A stretch of DNA of 64,000 bases from SAR202 cluster bacterium Io17-Chloro-G6 (lineage in GTDB: Bacteria > Chloroflexota > Dehalococcoidia > UBA3495). The notes beneath the pieces were generated by a model. The model was not told the origin of the DNA. It did no database searches and was given only the letters and a program-made list of their open reading frames with translations. The position numbers were made by a program, and so were the translations under genes. The stretch covers positions 186,001 through 250,000 of the forward strand of contig MUCT01000045.1 of NCBI GenBank assembly GCA_002816585.1. Direction: 5' to 3'. This document shows positions 22,707 through 32,358 of the stretch, in pieces (position 1 is the stretch's first letter; each line of letters begins with the position of its first letter).

Positions 22707-24041
22707 TTAGGCTCTTGCGTCGTCCAGCACCATCTGGGCCACCCGATTGCCCATGCGCACCGAGTAGTTGGTGCCACGGTCCTCGGGATAGATCTGGGTG
22801 GTGTTGGCCAGGTACAGGCCCTTGAGCGGCGTGCGGTGGTCCGGGATTCCGGCCCCATAATTAACACCGACTATTGGTTGGGCCCCGTCCACCCGGTGAT
22901 GATGATATTCGATCACCCAGGACCGTTCGAACTCCGGGTTTATCTTCTGCAGATGCGGCACGAACAGGTCCATCAGCTCTTCGGCCGACATCCGGTATAG
23001 CTCGCTGTCCCTGCTGGGGTAGTTGCTGATGTAGAGAATGTGCGTCCCTCCGTACAGTTGCCTGTCGATCAGGTTGGTGTGTTCGATCAGCGCGACGAAG
23101 GGCATGTCCGGGTCCGCGATGTTGAGCCAGTATTTGCTGGTGAACTGCCGGTCGAGCACCAGCACCATCAGCACGGCCGACAGATAGTTGACGCCTTCCA
23201 GCTTGTCCAGATAATCCTTGGGCAGGGGCGGAGCCAGACGTGTGAACACGTAGGACGGGGTGGTGGCAATTACGGCATCGTACTCCCGCTGCCCGGTTTG
23301 GGAGCCCTCCAGTCGTACCTCCAGGGTTGTGGCCGACCCATCCGATTCCACAATCTTGGTGACCGAAGCCGAGGTATGAATGGCGCCCCCCTGCTGTACG
23401 ATCCGATGTTCTAGGACGTCGATCACCTCGCCAAAGCTGCCCATTGGGTATCCCAGGCGCTCCCGTTGTCCGGCCCCTTGTCTGGATGCGACGCGCAGCC
23501 GCACTTTGCCCCAGATCCACGTCATGCCAATCTTGTCGTAGAACGCCCCAAACTTTCCCCGCAGCAGTGGCTCCCAGACGACTTGGTAAGCCCTTCGTCC
23601 CATGCGTCGGGACAGCCAGTCCTTGGCCGTGATGTTCTCGAATTTGCGGTAGCTGCCGGTCTTCTGCAACACCAGCGTCCAAACCCCAAGTCTGATTCGC
23701 TGCAGGATGGAAAGGGGTTTGAACCGCAGGAGGTCCATGGGTGTGGCGAAGTCCCAAATCCGGCCACCGTGCTCACCGCCGAGATAGAAACCAACGCTGG
23801 ATTCCAGCCAGGCCAGTTTTTCGCCCAGACCCAGTTCGTGGATGAGTTCGGTGATATCGGTGTCACTAACGAAAAGGTGATGGTACCCCCGCTCCAACCG
23901 GCCACCGAAGACGTCAAAGGTGGATGCCTGTCCCCCTAGGAAGGGCGCAATCTCGAATACCTCGGCGAAATGCCCTGCTTTGGTCAAATGGTAGGCGGCA
24001 GCCAGTCCAGCCACGCCGCCTCCGATGATGCCCACCCGCAT
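22707..24041 (-). CDS. FAD-dependent amine-oxidase/desaturase-like oxidoreductase
   Basis: 444 residues beginning with a dinucleotide fold, VGIIGGGVAGLAAAYHLTKAG. GGQAS (FAD ribose region) is near residue 37, the middle is a substrate domain, and DAVIATTPS lies near residue 255. The C-terminal FAD motif GLYLANTTQIYPEDRGTNYS ends the protein. The pattern fits protoporphyrinogen-oxidase/phytoene-desaturase-like or UDP-galactopyranose-mutase-like flavoproteins; which one is not clear. It overlaps the upstream flippase-like gene by one nt (TGATG), so the two are translationally coupled and probably act in envelope lipid or glycan chemistry. Confidence 0.85.
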   Translation of the reverse strand: MRVGIIGGGVAGLAAAYHLTKAGHFAEVFEIAPFLGGQASTFDVFGGRLERGYHHLFVSDTDITELIHELGLGEKLAWLESSVGFYLGGEHGGRIWDFATPMDLLRFKPLSILQRIRLGVWTLVLQKTGSYRKFENITAKDWLSRRMGRRAYQVVWEPLLRGKFGAFYDKIGMTWIWGKVRLRVASRQGAGQRERLGYPMGSFGEVIDVLEHRIVQQGGAIHTSASVTKIVESDGSATTLEVRLEGSQTGQREYDAVIATTPSYVFTRLAPPLPKDYLDKLEGVNYLSAVLMVLVLDRQFTSKYWLNIADPDMPFVALIEHTNLIDRQLYGGTHILYISNYPSRDSELYRMSAEELMDLFVPHLQKINPEFERSWVIEYHHHRVDGAQPIVGVNYGAGIPDHRTPLKGLYLANTTQIYPEDRGTNYSVRMGNRVAQMVLDDARA

Positions 24042-25132
24042 CAGTGACCCTCGCCGGTCGTTTCACTGGCCAGACCGGAGGCCGTCTCAAAGCCGCCGGT
24101 GCGGCGGGCGGAGGTCATCTCCCGCAACGACAAGTTGTTCTTCAATAGCAGGGCCAGACCGGCGATGTTGACCGGCAGCCAAAGGGCGACCAGGTGGACA
24201 AACCCGCTGTAGCCCAGCGCCAACTCCGGACCCACTCCCAGGGCGATTAGTGTCTTCTGCGCCACGACTTCGAAGGGTCCGATGCCTCCGATGGCGCTTG
24301 GTATTGAAGTAGCCAGGTTGGATGTGGCGGTCAGGAGCAATACCACCAACAGCAAGACCCCCAACGAATCGAAGTGCTCGTCGATGCCAAATGAGTAGGC
24401 CAGCATGAAATACATGGAACCCTCCAACAACCACACCGGCAGGGAGTAAACAAACAACGCCAGATGTTTACCCGGGGAGTTCAAAATCGCCAGGCCGGCC
24501 ACGAAGGTTCGGAAGATCTCCTTCACCTTGGGCCGTGGCCCGGCGGGAACGATGTTGAGAAAGCCTTCGATGCGGTTGGCGAAAACCACCGAGCTACCCA
24601 GGAGGGTGAAGAACGTCAGCAGCATAGCAAAGGCCGAGATCGCCGCTATCAGGAACAAGACTCCAGTGGTGTGGGAAACTTCGGCTGCGCTGTCGAATTC
24701 CCCCAGCAGCAGCAACCAGGGGGCTGAAAGGGCGGCGAAGGCCAGCAACGTGATCCCGTCGTAGACCCGCTCCACGGCGATGGTTGCCAGGGCCGAGCTC
24801 GTGCTCAGCTTTTCCTGGCGGGCCAATAGGTAGGACCGGACCACCTCGCCCAACCGGATGGGCAACAGATTGTTGGCCATGTAGCCCATGGTCACCACCG
24901 GATAGAGGCGGCGGACCGGTATGGAGCTGATGGGAGCCAGCAGATAGCGCCAGCGGGCCGCGCGGAACCAAACGGCGACGAAGTAGATGGCGACGGACGG
25001 CGCCAACAGCGCATAATTGGCGTCCCCAAGGGCGTCTTTGAGCTTGCCCAAGTCCACCTGGTAAAACAAAAGGATCAGCAGGCCCACGCTGACCCCGCCA
25101 CCCAACCAGAACTGCCATTTATCGGTGATCAA
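24041..25132 (-). CDS. Lysylphosphatidylglycerol synthase TM/UPF0104-family membrane protein (flippase-like)
   Basis: 363 residues with about eight predicted membrane helices. The conserved central part includes VWFRAARWRYLL, then the MGYMANNLLPIRLGEVVRSY segment near residue 90, and ends in the cytoplasm with a Ser/Thr/Glu-rich tail. This family (LPG_synthase_TM, also called AglD-like) is often found next to glycosyltransferases and is thought to move lipid-linked substrates. The start is a TTG with AAAGGA upstream. It sits between the Agl23/YYY pair and the FAD oxidoreductase. Confidence 0.85.
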   Translation of the reverse strand: MITDKWQFWLGGGVSVGLLILLFYQVDLGKLKDALGDANYALLAPSVAIYFVAVWFRAARWRYLLAPISSIPVRRLYPVVTMGYMANNLLPIRLGEVVRSYLLARQEKLSTSSALATIAVERVYDGITLLAFAALSAPWLLLLGEFDSAAEVSHTTGVLFLIAAISAFAMLLTFFTLLGSSVVFANRIEGFLNIVPAGPRPKVKEIFRTFVAGLAILNSPGKHLALFVYSLPVWLLEGSMYFMLAYSFGIDEHFDSLGVLLLVVLLLTATSNLATSIPSAIGGIGPFEVVAQKTLIALGVGPELALGYSGFVHLVALWLPVNIAGLALLLKNNLSLREMTSARRTGGFETASGLASETTGEGH

Positions 25133-25283
25133 CTAACCGGGTCCTTTTCATCCCCTGTGGCTTATTCACCTTTGGATTGTTACCTTCGGACACTGGCCAC
25201 GAGATTCAGCGCATCTGCGCATTGAACACTATTTTGGATCAAGACAACTTTTGCCGCAATCCTGCATTGAGTTGCTCGGCAAC

Positions 25284-25336
25284 GGCTACCTCACCGGCTA
25301 TCTCACCGGCTACCTCACCGGCTACCTCACCGGCTA
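25284..25336. repeat. 12-bp tandem repeat at the 3' end of the Agl23-like gene
   Basis: GGCTACCTCACC is repeated four times (25284-25331) with one substitution, then a partial unit. On the minus strand each unit contains CGG TGA in the reading frame of the Agl23-like gene, so the first unit supplies that gene's stop codon (25329-25327) and the rest lie just after it. Loss or gain of whole units would keep a TGA in frame. Confidence 0.85.
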
Positions 25337-28032
25337 AATGTATAGTACTCGCCGGTGAACCAGTCCTCCTTCAGGTCCCGGAATATCCAGTAATCGAGGG
25401 CGCTACGCCAGGCCTCTTTGCTGGCTGCCACGTCTTTGAAGAATTCGAAGTCGCTTTTGAGTTCCTCCGTCCACTCTTCTACCTTGCGCGCCTCCGAGGG
25501 CCTGCGGTAGGTCTCGGGAAACCAGAGCAGACTGCGCATTGCCTCGCTCTTCTCGTATTCTTCCAGCTCGGCGCCGTTACGGCCGGCGTGGCCCGAGGTT
25601 AACATCAATGTGGTTGGTCTAAATTTATCCTCTCCGGGTGGATCATCCAGTGAATTGCAGCCATCGTTCCAGCCGTCTTCATCTTCGGCCTTGAAACAGG
25701 TAAACCGCAGGAGACCGTCCGATTCGGCGCTACGCACGTACCATTGGAAGGGATACCAGACGTCATAGTCCACCTCCACCGTCCGCCGCGGTTCGGGGCT
25801 GTCTGTCAGCCCGTCTTCGTCCTCTTCGAGCCCTGCGGAAAATATCCGGTCATCCATGGAGGCAAAGGTATCCTTCAGGTCCGACGCTCCCTGGGCATAG
25901 ACTAGAATCTCGCGGTTTGAGTCGTCGAAAGTGTAGCCCGCCCGGAGAGCGCTCCAGGTCCCAAACCCCAACAGCAGGGCTGCCAGACCAAGGGCCGCCA
26001 GCGCGCCACCCCGGGTGGGAGATGTCCGCCGCACCAGATACGCCGCGGCGGCCAAGGTCACTGCGGAGCCTGCCAGCACCGTCCAGTGTCCGGCGGTCAA
26101 GCTCTCCTCATCTCCCGTGTACGCGTACAGAAAATATAACCCGCCCAGAGCGGCCACGGGAACCATGAAGAACAACCCCGCCGCCCCCGTCCTGAGGACC
26201 TGCTTCCAGTGGACGGACTCCGCCAACTCTCCCAGGAATTTGGCCGATAGGAAGATCAAAGGAACGGTAATGTTTACCAGCAGCCAGGGCATCTTCTCGC
26301 TGGCCAAGGTGTAGGCCAGCATGGTAATGCCGGCCCACAGGGTCAGAAACAGGCCTAAGATGTCGCCCCGCCTGACGAAATAGACGGCCGCTGCGCTGCC
26401 GAAGGCCAGCGGTAGCAATTCGTATACCGGCAGGCCCACGAAGTAGTAATACCAAGGCTGGTTCCCACGAGCCACGTCCTGCTGGGCGACCCAGTAGCCC
26501 ATGCCCTGCCACGACCCGCTGAACACGCCCGACAGTTGGGTGAAGAGGGTGGTATAAAGGGCGGCCCAGATGAAATAAAAAATACCAGCGCAGACCAACC
26601 AAGCGCCGCCCAGCCAGCGCACTCCCAGGACAACCGAGACGATGATGGTGCTGGACAAAACACCCAATGCCACCACGTAATTGGTGGGCAGGCCGTTTGA
26701 GGCGGCCCCGACGGTCACCTCACTGGGCAGAATCCCATCCACGACCCCTTGGAGGTCCAATACTGGGGTGAAGAGGACGCCGTACAGGGCCGTTACGAAG
26801 GCCGGAAGGAATAGCAATAGGGCGCTGCGCTGGACCGGATAGCGGAAGTAGATCAGAGCGGACGCCGCCCCGGCGATAAGGAGGGTGGCGAGCGCAAGGT
26901 CAATAGCTGGCACCCCTCCGGTGGAGACTGCGTCGGCCAACGGACGGTACAGCAGCAGCGCGACTCCGGCGGTCACCGCCAAGGGCGCGACTACCAGGCA
27001 ACCGAATCGACGGAGCGTCAAAGGCCCGTGCCGGAGCAGCCAGGCCAATATCGTCAGACCCAGAAACACCGCCAAAACATGGACGCCCAGTGGCAGGTCC
27101 TGTACCGGCAGCAGCAGCGTTGCACCGTCCCAGGCCGGCGCCCCCACGAGTCCGTCTGATCCATCCACACTTGCCACGTTGCGTCCCGTTTGCGGATCGG
27201 GGTTGGCCAGAGTTAGACCCAGCGCATCCTGGAATAAAGCCGAAACCGCCGACCATTGGGGCAGGCTAATGGTCGCGAGCAAGAGGAAGAACCCGGCGGG
27301 CCGTCCTACCTGCGAGAGCTTTATGCGGCCCAATGCCCAGGGCAGGATATCTCCCACAGACAGGACCAACAACAACAATCCGAACACCGCCACCACCAGA
27401 TATGCCGTTTCCTTGGTGGCGAACATCAGGGCCAAAATCGCTGACGCGATGTAAAGGTAACGCCGGTGGCCTTCATTGACATAACGCCACATCACCACCA
27501 ATAGCGACGCCGCGAAGAACGCCATGATGATGTCGTTGCGACCGAACCGGCTGAAATATAAGAGCGTGGGCGACAGGGCCAGCATCACTGCCGCCAGGAT
27601 TGCTCCGGCGCGGCCCAGGTGGTCCCGGAAGAAGTAGGGCACCGCCACCAACGCCGTCCCGAAGAGGACGTAGCCCATGCGGGCGGTCACATCAGTGTCG
27701 CCAAAGATGCGGAACACCATGGCGGTGAACTCGATCTGGAACGGGCCGTGCATCCACGGCGAGTGGATGTAGTTGGTGCCAAACACCCAGGGCCACCCTA
27801 GGACGCCGCCGGCGCTCTCTGACAGACGCCAGGCAAAGTGCAGATGGATGGCCTCGTCGTAATGCATGGTGCGGCCGCCCAGTTCCCAAACGCGCATGAC
27901 CAAGGCAACTATGACCACAGCCAAAAAACCCGCTTCCAACCAGCCGAAGGTGCGGCCGGTCCACAGCCGGGTGATCAGGTCTTTGGGCGAAAGAGCCGTT
28001 CTGATCCGGACCGCCGCTCTCCCGGTGTTCAA
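25327..28032 (-). CDS. Agl23-like (TIGR03663 family) membrane glycosyltransferase-type protein
   Basis: 901 residues with about a dozen membrane helices. The N-terminal GT39/ArnT-like part has the catalytic-type acidic pair MHYDEAIHLHFAWRL near residue 57, WMHGPFQIE near 91 and FSRFGRNDIIMAF near 164. A soluble C-terminal part (residues about 700-901) follows the last helix and is rich in Asp/Glu. TIGR03663 proteins occur mostly in Chloroflexota and archaea, next to YYY proteins, as here. The TTG start overlaps the upstream TGA (ATTGA), so the two are coupled. It probably transfers or exposes lipid-linked sugars at the outer face of the membrane; the substrate is unknown. Confidence 0.85.
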   Translation of the reverse strand: MNTGRAAVRIRTALSPKDLITRLWTGRTFGWLEAGFLAVVIVALVMRVWELGGRTMHYDEAIHLHFAWRLSESAGGVLGWPWVFGTNYIHSPWMHGPFQIEFTAMVFRIFGDTDVTARMGYVLFGTALVAVPYFFRDHLGRAGAILAAVMLALSPTLLYFSRFGRNDIIMAFFAASLLVVMWRYVNEGHRRYLYIASAILALMFATKETAYLVVAVFGLLLLVLSVGDILPWALGRIKLSQVGRPAGFFLLLATISLPQWSAVSALFQDALGLTLANPDPQTGRNVASVDGSDGLVGAPAWDGATLLLPVQDLPLGVHVLAVFLGLTILAWLLRHGPLTLRRFGCLVVAPLAVTAGVALLLYRPLADAVSTGGVPAIDLALATLLIAGAASALIYFRYPVQRSALLLFLPAFVTALYGVLFTPVLDLQGVVDGILPSEVTVGAASNGLPTNYVVALGVLSSTIIVSVVLGVRWLGGAWLVCAGIFYFIWAALYTTLFTQLSGVFSGSWQGMGYWVAQQDVARGNQPWYYYFVGLPVYELLPLAFGSAAAVYFVRRGDILGLFLTLWAGITMLAYTLASEKMPWLLVNITVPLIFLSAKFLGELAESVHWKQVLRTGAAGLFFMVPVAALGGLYFLYAYTGDEESLTAGHWTVLAGSAVTLAAAAYLVRRTSPTRGGALAALGLAALLLGFGTWSALRAGYTFDDSNREILVYAQGASDLKDTFASMDDRIFSAGLEEDEDGLTDSPEPRRTVEVDYDVWYPFQWYVRSAESDGLLRFTCFKAEDEDGWNDGCNSLDDPPGEDKFRPTTLMLTSGHAGRNGAELEEYEKSEAMRSLLWFPETYRRPSEARKVEEWTEELKSDFEFFKDVAASKEAWRSALDYWIFRDLKEDWFTGEYYTFSR

Positions 28033-30455
28033 TTTTTCTCAGCCGGTGATCGAACCATCTCGTAGATTATTACGCCGTCCTGATCAAAGGCGGTTCTTAA
28101 AAATTCACCGAAGTCCGCCAGGTTTTCGCCGCCATACGTCCGCCGCTCCCTGGATCCCAGGTAAACGTAGCGCACATCGTAGGCGTTGAGCAATCGCCGT
28201 ACTTCCTTTGGGTCGCCGCTGCTGTAAATGGCCGTTACCGCATCCTCCCGGCTCTGGAAAGAGGCGGTTGAGCGGCGCCACTGGAGTTCATGGCCCTTCC
28301 AGCCCAAGATGGTAGGCAGTCCGGTGCTGGAGGAGATACGGGCGAATTCGGAGTAATCGTCGCCCACGGCCTCAACCAACCGGCCCCAGGGAGCCTCATC
28401 CCGCAACCATTCGATGGCTGCATACTCCCCAGGCGCAGGCCGTTGTAGAAAGGCCAGCCCATCCAATGTATTGTCAGCCAACGTGTGGTTCTCTCGGAGA
28501 ACTCCGGTGCGGTCCAGGACCGCTCCCACCGGGTAATACAGAGACGCCACCAGCAGCACCGCCGCCGTCCCGGCCCACAGAAACCGGCCGGCACGCAGAA
28601 ACCGGGCCGCAAATACGGGGCCCGCCGCGAACTTGCTCAGCCAAGAGCGCTCGACGGAAGAACGGACCGACCATAGGTAGTACAGCCCATAGGCCCCGGC
28701 GATGCCCAGCAGTAGCCAGGCCTGGTAATAGGTCTTGAACACGGTGTTCATCCGTCGAAAGCCACCACCGAATTGGTCGACCACGTAGAATAGCTCGGCC
28801 CCGGCCAACAGGTAGAACGCCAGCCCCGCGAGCAGGAGGGGGAACGCTGCTACCGGCTCCGCTTTGAGCCTGGCCCGCTGCATGGCGCTGAACCCGGCCA
28901 GCGCCACCAAGGCCAATCCTGGGATCACGAGGACCGCCCGGCCGCCGATCTCGCCAATGGCTGCTCTGGTGCCGTCGTCGATCCAAGTTATGATGAACGC
29001 CACGCCGATCCAGACCAGGAAGGGCGTCAAAGCCACCACCATTATCAGGACTGCCGCCGAATTGTCGCTGTCGGAAGGCCGGATGAGCCCCGGAAGCTGT
29101 CGGAAAAGGAACGAGACCGCCAGAAGAATGAACGGCCCCATCACCAAGAACAGCAAGAATGGTCTGGTGTTAACGTCCCGAAGCGGCAGGATGCCAGACG
29201 TCTGGGCTTCGAACCCGCTATAGAAGGGAAGGAAAAGAACCACTGCCAGCGCCAGCACCGGCACGACTACTATGGCGGCATCGCGGGCCGCCCTGTTTAG
29301 GTTTCCGCCGTGATCCCCGTAGGCCTTTACCAGGGCCACCGCGATCAGAATTGCGGCGATTACGGGCAGGTCCCAGAGGTTGATGAAGGCCAACGACCCG
29401 ATAAATAGGGCCATGGCCGCCGACTCAACCAGATGGTCTTTCAACCAGCGTAGCCCCAATCTTTCGGTGGACAGGAATAGGTTAAGACACAATCCCAGGC
29501 CCAATATGACGAAGGGCAGGCTCATCACGTGGGGGTGCAGGTCGCCAAGGATGAAGCTGAACATGGGAAATTCGGTAATCGTGTAGTCCAGGCTTTGGCC
29601 GCCGGACAAAGTGTCAATCACCCTGGTGGCACGGAACCACCATAAATGACTGTCCGGAAAGGCCCCAGAGCCTGAATCCGTGCCATCCAAGCCCTTGATG
29701 CCCAGCCATTCCCAGAAACCGCCGCCGGCCCAGCCTTGGAGATGGACGAACTCCACGGCGCCTTCCAGATTTCCGGCCAGGAGTATCAGCGCCGGGGCCG
29801 CCGCGCCGAACACGATTCCGGCTTTGAGACTCCCTCCCGACAGCCGGACCAGGTTGTAGACCAGCCCGAAGGCCCCGATGGCCACCAGCCCCGGCACCAG
29901 AGCGACGCCCAAGTTGTACCCCACACTGGAGGCGACTCCGGTCAATTGGGTCAAGAAGGCCATCATGAAATGGCCGAAATAGTAGTAGCTGATGGAATTC
30001 CCTGAGAGCCAGGGGTCCTCAGGGGGGAAGAACCGGCTTTGGAGCACCGCGTTCATGAATCCGAAGTCCATGGGCTTTTCGGTATGGTTGATGGCGGGAA
30101 CCTCGGATATGATGCCCAGCCACATCAAGAAGAACCCAATGAACAGGAGCTGTGCGGCCACCAACATGGGCCAGCTCTGGCGCACGAATTCTTGCATCTC
30201 GGCCAGGAACCGGCGCAGCAGGAAGGCGCTGGGGATGGTGGCAACGCCGAGTATGAGAACGATGGTAAGTTGCGTGTTGGGGGCGATGTGGGTCAGGCCC
30301 AAGACCCAGAGGATGTAGGAGAAGAAGACCATCGCCGCGGGCATGGCCAGGGTGAATCCCCGGTCGGGCAGCCGCCGAAACAACACGAATGCCGCCGGAA
30401 AGGCCACGATGCCCATGCTCTGGACGGCGACGAACCAAATCAATGCCTCTAGCAC
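28029..30455 (-). CDS. YYY (DUF2298) membrane protein
   Basis: 808 residues, GTG start, with many membrane helices. The family's hallmark SYYYFGHFMM is near residue 155, an acidic loop FILGDLHPHVMSLP is near 300 and RRMNTVFKTYYQAWLL is near 570. A soluble C-terminal domain (residues about 680-808) has LGWKGHELQWR and VRYVYLGSRER. The DUF2298/Chlor_Arch_YYY family is found in Chloroflexota and archaea with Agl23-like partners and is presumed to act in envelope glycosylation. The gene is coupled to the Agl23-like gene. A related domain is fused to a glycosyltransferase at 60164-64000. Confidence 0.88.
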   Translation of the reverse strand: MLEALIWFVAVQSMGIVAFPAAFVLFRRLPDRGFTLAMPAAMVFFSYILWVLGLTHIAPNTQLTIVLILGVATIPSAFLLRRFLAEMQEFVRQSWPMLVAAQLLFIGFFLMWLGIISEVPAINHTEKPMDFGFMNAVLQSRFFPPEDPWLSGNSISYYYFGHFMMAFLTQLTGVASSVGYNLGVALVPGLVAIGAFGLVYNLVRLSGGSLKAGIVFGAAAPALILLAGNLEGAVEFVHLQGWAGGGFWEWLGIKGLDGTDSGSGAFPDSHLWWFRATRVIDTLSGGQSLDYTITEFPMFSFILGDLHPHVMSLPFVILGLGLCLNLFLSTERLGLRWLKDHLVESAAMALFIGSLAFINLWDLPVIAAILIAVALVKAYGDHGGNLNRAARDAAIVVVPVLALAVVLFLPFYSGFEAQTSGILPLRDVNTRPFLLFLVMGPFILLAVSFLFRQLPGLIRPSDSDNSAAVLIMVVALTPFLVWIGVAFIITWIDDGTRAAIGEIGGRAVLVIPGLALVALAGFSAMQRARLKAEPVAAFPLLLAGLAFYLLAGAELFYVVDQFGGGFRRMNTVFKTYYQAWLLLGIAGAYGLYYLWSVRSSVERSWLSKFAAGPVFAARFLRAGRFLWAGTAAVLLVASLYYPVGAVLDRTGVLRENHTLADNTLDGLAFLQRPAPGEYAAIEWLRDEAPWGRLVEAVGDDYSEFARISSSTGLPTILGWKGHELQWRRSTASFQSREDAVTAIYSSGDPKEVRRLLNAYDVRYVYLGSRERRTYGGENLADFGEFLRTAFDQDGVIIYEMVRSPAEKN

Positions 30456-30568
30456 GGCTTATTGATCTGAAAAAGACCGGCTGAAAATGCCCGGGGTCAA
30501 GTGATTCAGAAAATAGGCGGAAACCGAAGTGAAGCGAGTCAGAGTACCTGGGAGGGTTTGGGTGAAAT

Positions 30569-31525
30569 TCAGGGGACGGGGGCCAGCAGAGATTCTACGA
30601 AGTCCCGTGTATCGAAGGGGGCCAGGTCGGTGACACCTTCGCCGGTGCCAATGAATAGTATCGGCATCTGGAGTTCCTGCTTGATGGCAAGAACGATGCC
30701 GCCGCGGGCTGTCCCATCCAATTTGGCCAGGAATATGCCGGTACAATTCACTGCTTCCTTGAATGCCTTGGCCTGAGCCAGACCGTTGTGGCCGGTTGTG
30801 GCGTCCAGGGTCAGGATCACCTGGTGTGGCGCTTGAGATTCCAGCCGGGCCAAAACCCGGTGGACCTTCCTAAGTTCTTCCATCAGGTTGGACTTGGTGT
30901 GCAACCTGCCGGCGGTGTCGATGATCAACACGTCGGCGCCCCTGGCTTTGCCCGCCAGATAGGTGTCATAGGCTACCGCGCCGGGGTCGGATCCCGGTTC
31001 GTGGCTAATAACATCTACGCCGATCCGTTTCCCCAGGATCTCCAATTGCTCGGCGGCGGCGGCCCGGAAGGTGTCCGCTGCGCCCAGGAGAACCTTCTTG
31101 CCATCCTGTGTAAAGTGGTGGGCCAGCTTGGCGATGCTGGTGGTCTTGCCCACCCCATTGACGCCCACCATCAGTATCACATAAGGTCCGGTTACCTCAG
31201 TCTCATCCATCCAGAGAGATTCGGCGTTTTCGGTCTCCATGCCGGCCACCAGCGTCTCTTTAAGCGACTCGAACACTTCATCGCCCGACTCCAACCGCCG
31301 GTCTTTAACTGTGGTCTTCAGTTCTTCGATGATGCGCATCGAGGTTTCCACACCGACGTCCGAAGAGATCAGTATCTCTTCCAGTTCTTCCCAAACAGCA
31401 TCATCCAGCTTGGAAGAGCGGAGCACGTTGAGGATCCGCCCGAACCAACGCTCACGGCTGGGTTTCACCGCGTCTTGGGTGTGTTCCAGGTTCTCCTGGC
31501 GGTTACGTTTGAAGAATCTGAGCAT
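30569..31525 (-). CDS. ftsY: Signal recognition particle receptor FtsY
   Basis: 318 residues, the short form without the acidic A domain of E. coli FtsY. The N-terminal basic [10 protein letters not shown] may bind the membrane. The N domain is followed by the G domain: [15 protein letters not shown] near residue 125, [11 protein letters not shown] near 155, [10 protein letters not shown] near 207 and [10 protein letters not shown] near 270. It docks SRP-ribosome complexes to SecYEG. The ATG at 31525 is preferred to the TTG three bases upstream because AGGA lies six nt before it. It follows rnc on the same strand. Confidence 0.95.
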   Translation of the reverse strand: MLRFFKRNRQENLEHTQDAVKPSRERWFGRILNVLRSSKLDDAVWEELEEILISSDVGVETSMRIIEELKTTVKDRRLESGDEVFESLKETLVAGMETENAESLWMDETEVTGPYVILMVGVNGVGKTTSIAKLAHHFTQDGKKVLLGAADTFRAAAAEQLEILGKRIGVDVISHEPGSDPGAVAYDTYLAGKARGADVLIIDTAGRLHTKSNLMEELRKVHRVLARLESQAPHQVILTLDATTGHNGLAQAKAFKEAVNCTGIFLAKLDGTARGGIVLAIKQELQMPILFIGTGEGVTDLAPFDTRDFVESLLAPVP

Positions 31526-31620
31526 CAATCGTCCTGCGGGTAGGTGACCTCAAGCAACCTCGGCCTGGCCCGGCCTGAGCGGCTTGGAAAGTATCGCGGC
31601 AATTCCGGTATGGCGCTGAT

Positions 31621-32358
31621 TTAACCGTTACCGGACAACACGGCAATGGCGACCCGGGCCGCGGCGGACTCGGCCTCGGACTTCTTGCCACCGGTACCGG
31701 CCCCCACCACCTGGCCGTCTACCATTACCTCGACGGTAAAGACCGGGCCGTGGTCAGGCCCTTCGCTGCTTACCAGGAGGTATCTGGGAGGATTCAAACC
31801 CCGTCCTTGGACCATTTCTTGTAGTTTGGACTTGGGGTTCTCCGGCGGTCCGCCCGCCCCCTCGATTTGGGTCAGTTCGGCATCGATCAAGCTGGTGATG
31901 AATTGGCGGGTGAATTCGTTGCCCTGGTCCAAGTAGACCGCCGCCAACAGGGCCTCAAGGGCCGCGGCCAAAACTGAGTCCTGCTCACGTCCATTGCCGG
32001 CATGGACGCCTTTGCCGACCAATAGATAATTGCCCAAGTCGATACCCCGGGCAATCTGCGCCAGGGTCTCACGCCGGACCAAAGAGGAGCGTGTTTTGGT
32101 AAGCTCCCCCTCGTCAGCATCGGGAAAACGGCGGTAAAGCTCAGTGGAAACGGCGAGTTCCAGGACGGCGTCGCCCAAGAATTCCAGCCGTTCGTAGGAC
32201 TCGGATGGGTCCAATCCGTTCTCGTTGCAATAAGAACGGTGCACCAGCGCCAGACGTAGCAGGCTGGGATCCTTGAACGAGAACCCCAGCACTGATTCAA
32301 GAGCTTTGACTGATGTCAGGGGGTTGATAGAGGCTATGTCGTCTCTAGATGACCCCAT
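31621..32358 (-). CDS. rnc: Ribonuclease III
   Basis: 245 residues. The RNase III signature ERLEFLGDAVLEL is near residue 57, with the second acidic helix AAALEALLAAVYLD near 127. A C-terminal double-stranded RNA-binding domain (residues about 175-243) has KSKLQEMVQG and GGKKSEAESAAARVAI. It processes rRNA and other structured RNAs. Its start overlaps the end of the DsbA-family gene by 14 nt, and ftsY follows, so dsbA-rnc-ftsY is probably one transcript. Confidence 0.95.
   Translation of the reverse strand: MGSSRDDIASINPLTSVKALESVLGFSFKDPSLLRLALVHRSYCNENGLDPSESYERLEFLGDAVLELAVSTELYRRFPDADEGELTKTRSSLVRRETLAQIARGIDLGNYLLVGKGVHAGNGREQDSVLAAALEALLAAVYLDQGNEFTRQFITSLIDAELTQIEGAGGPPENPKSKLQEMVQGRGLNPPRYLLVSSEGPDHGPVFTVEVMVDGQVVGAGTGGKKSEAESAAARVAIAVLSGNG

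Noticed and set aside
25284..25336. CRISPR array
   Set aside because: The units are 12 bp, adjacent and without spacers.
26885..27454. 189-codon plus-strand frame
   Set aside because: Antisense to the Agl23-like gene with Ser/Arg/Pro shadow composition.
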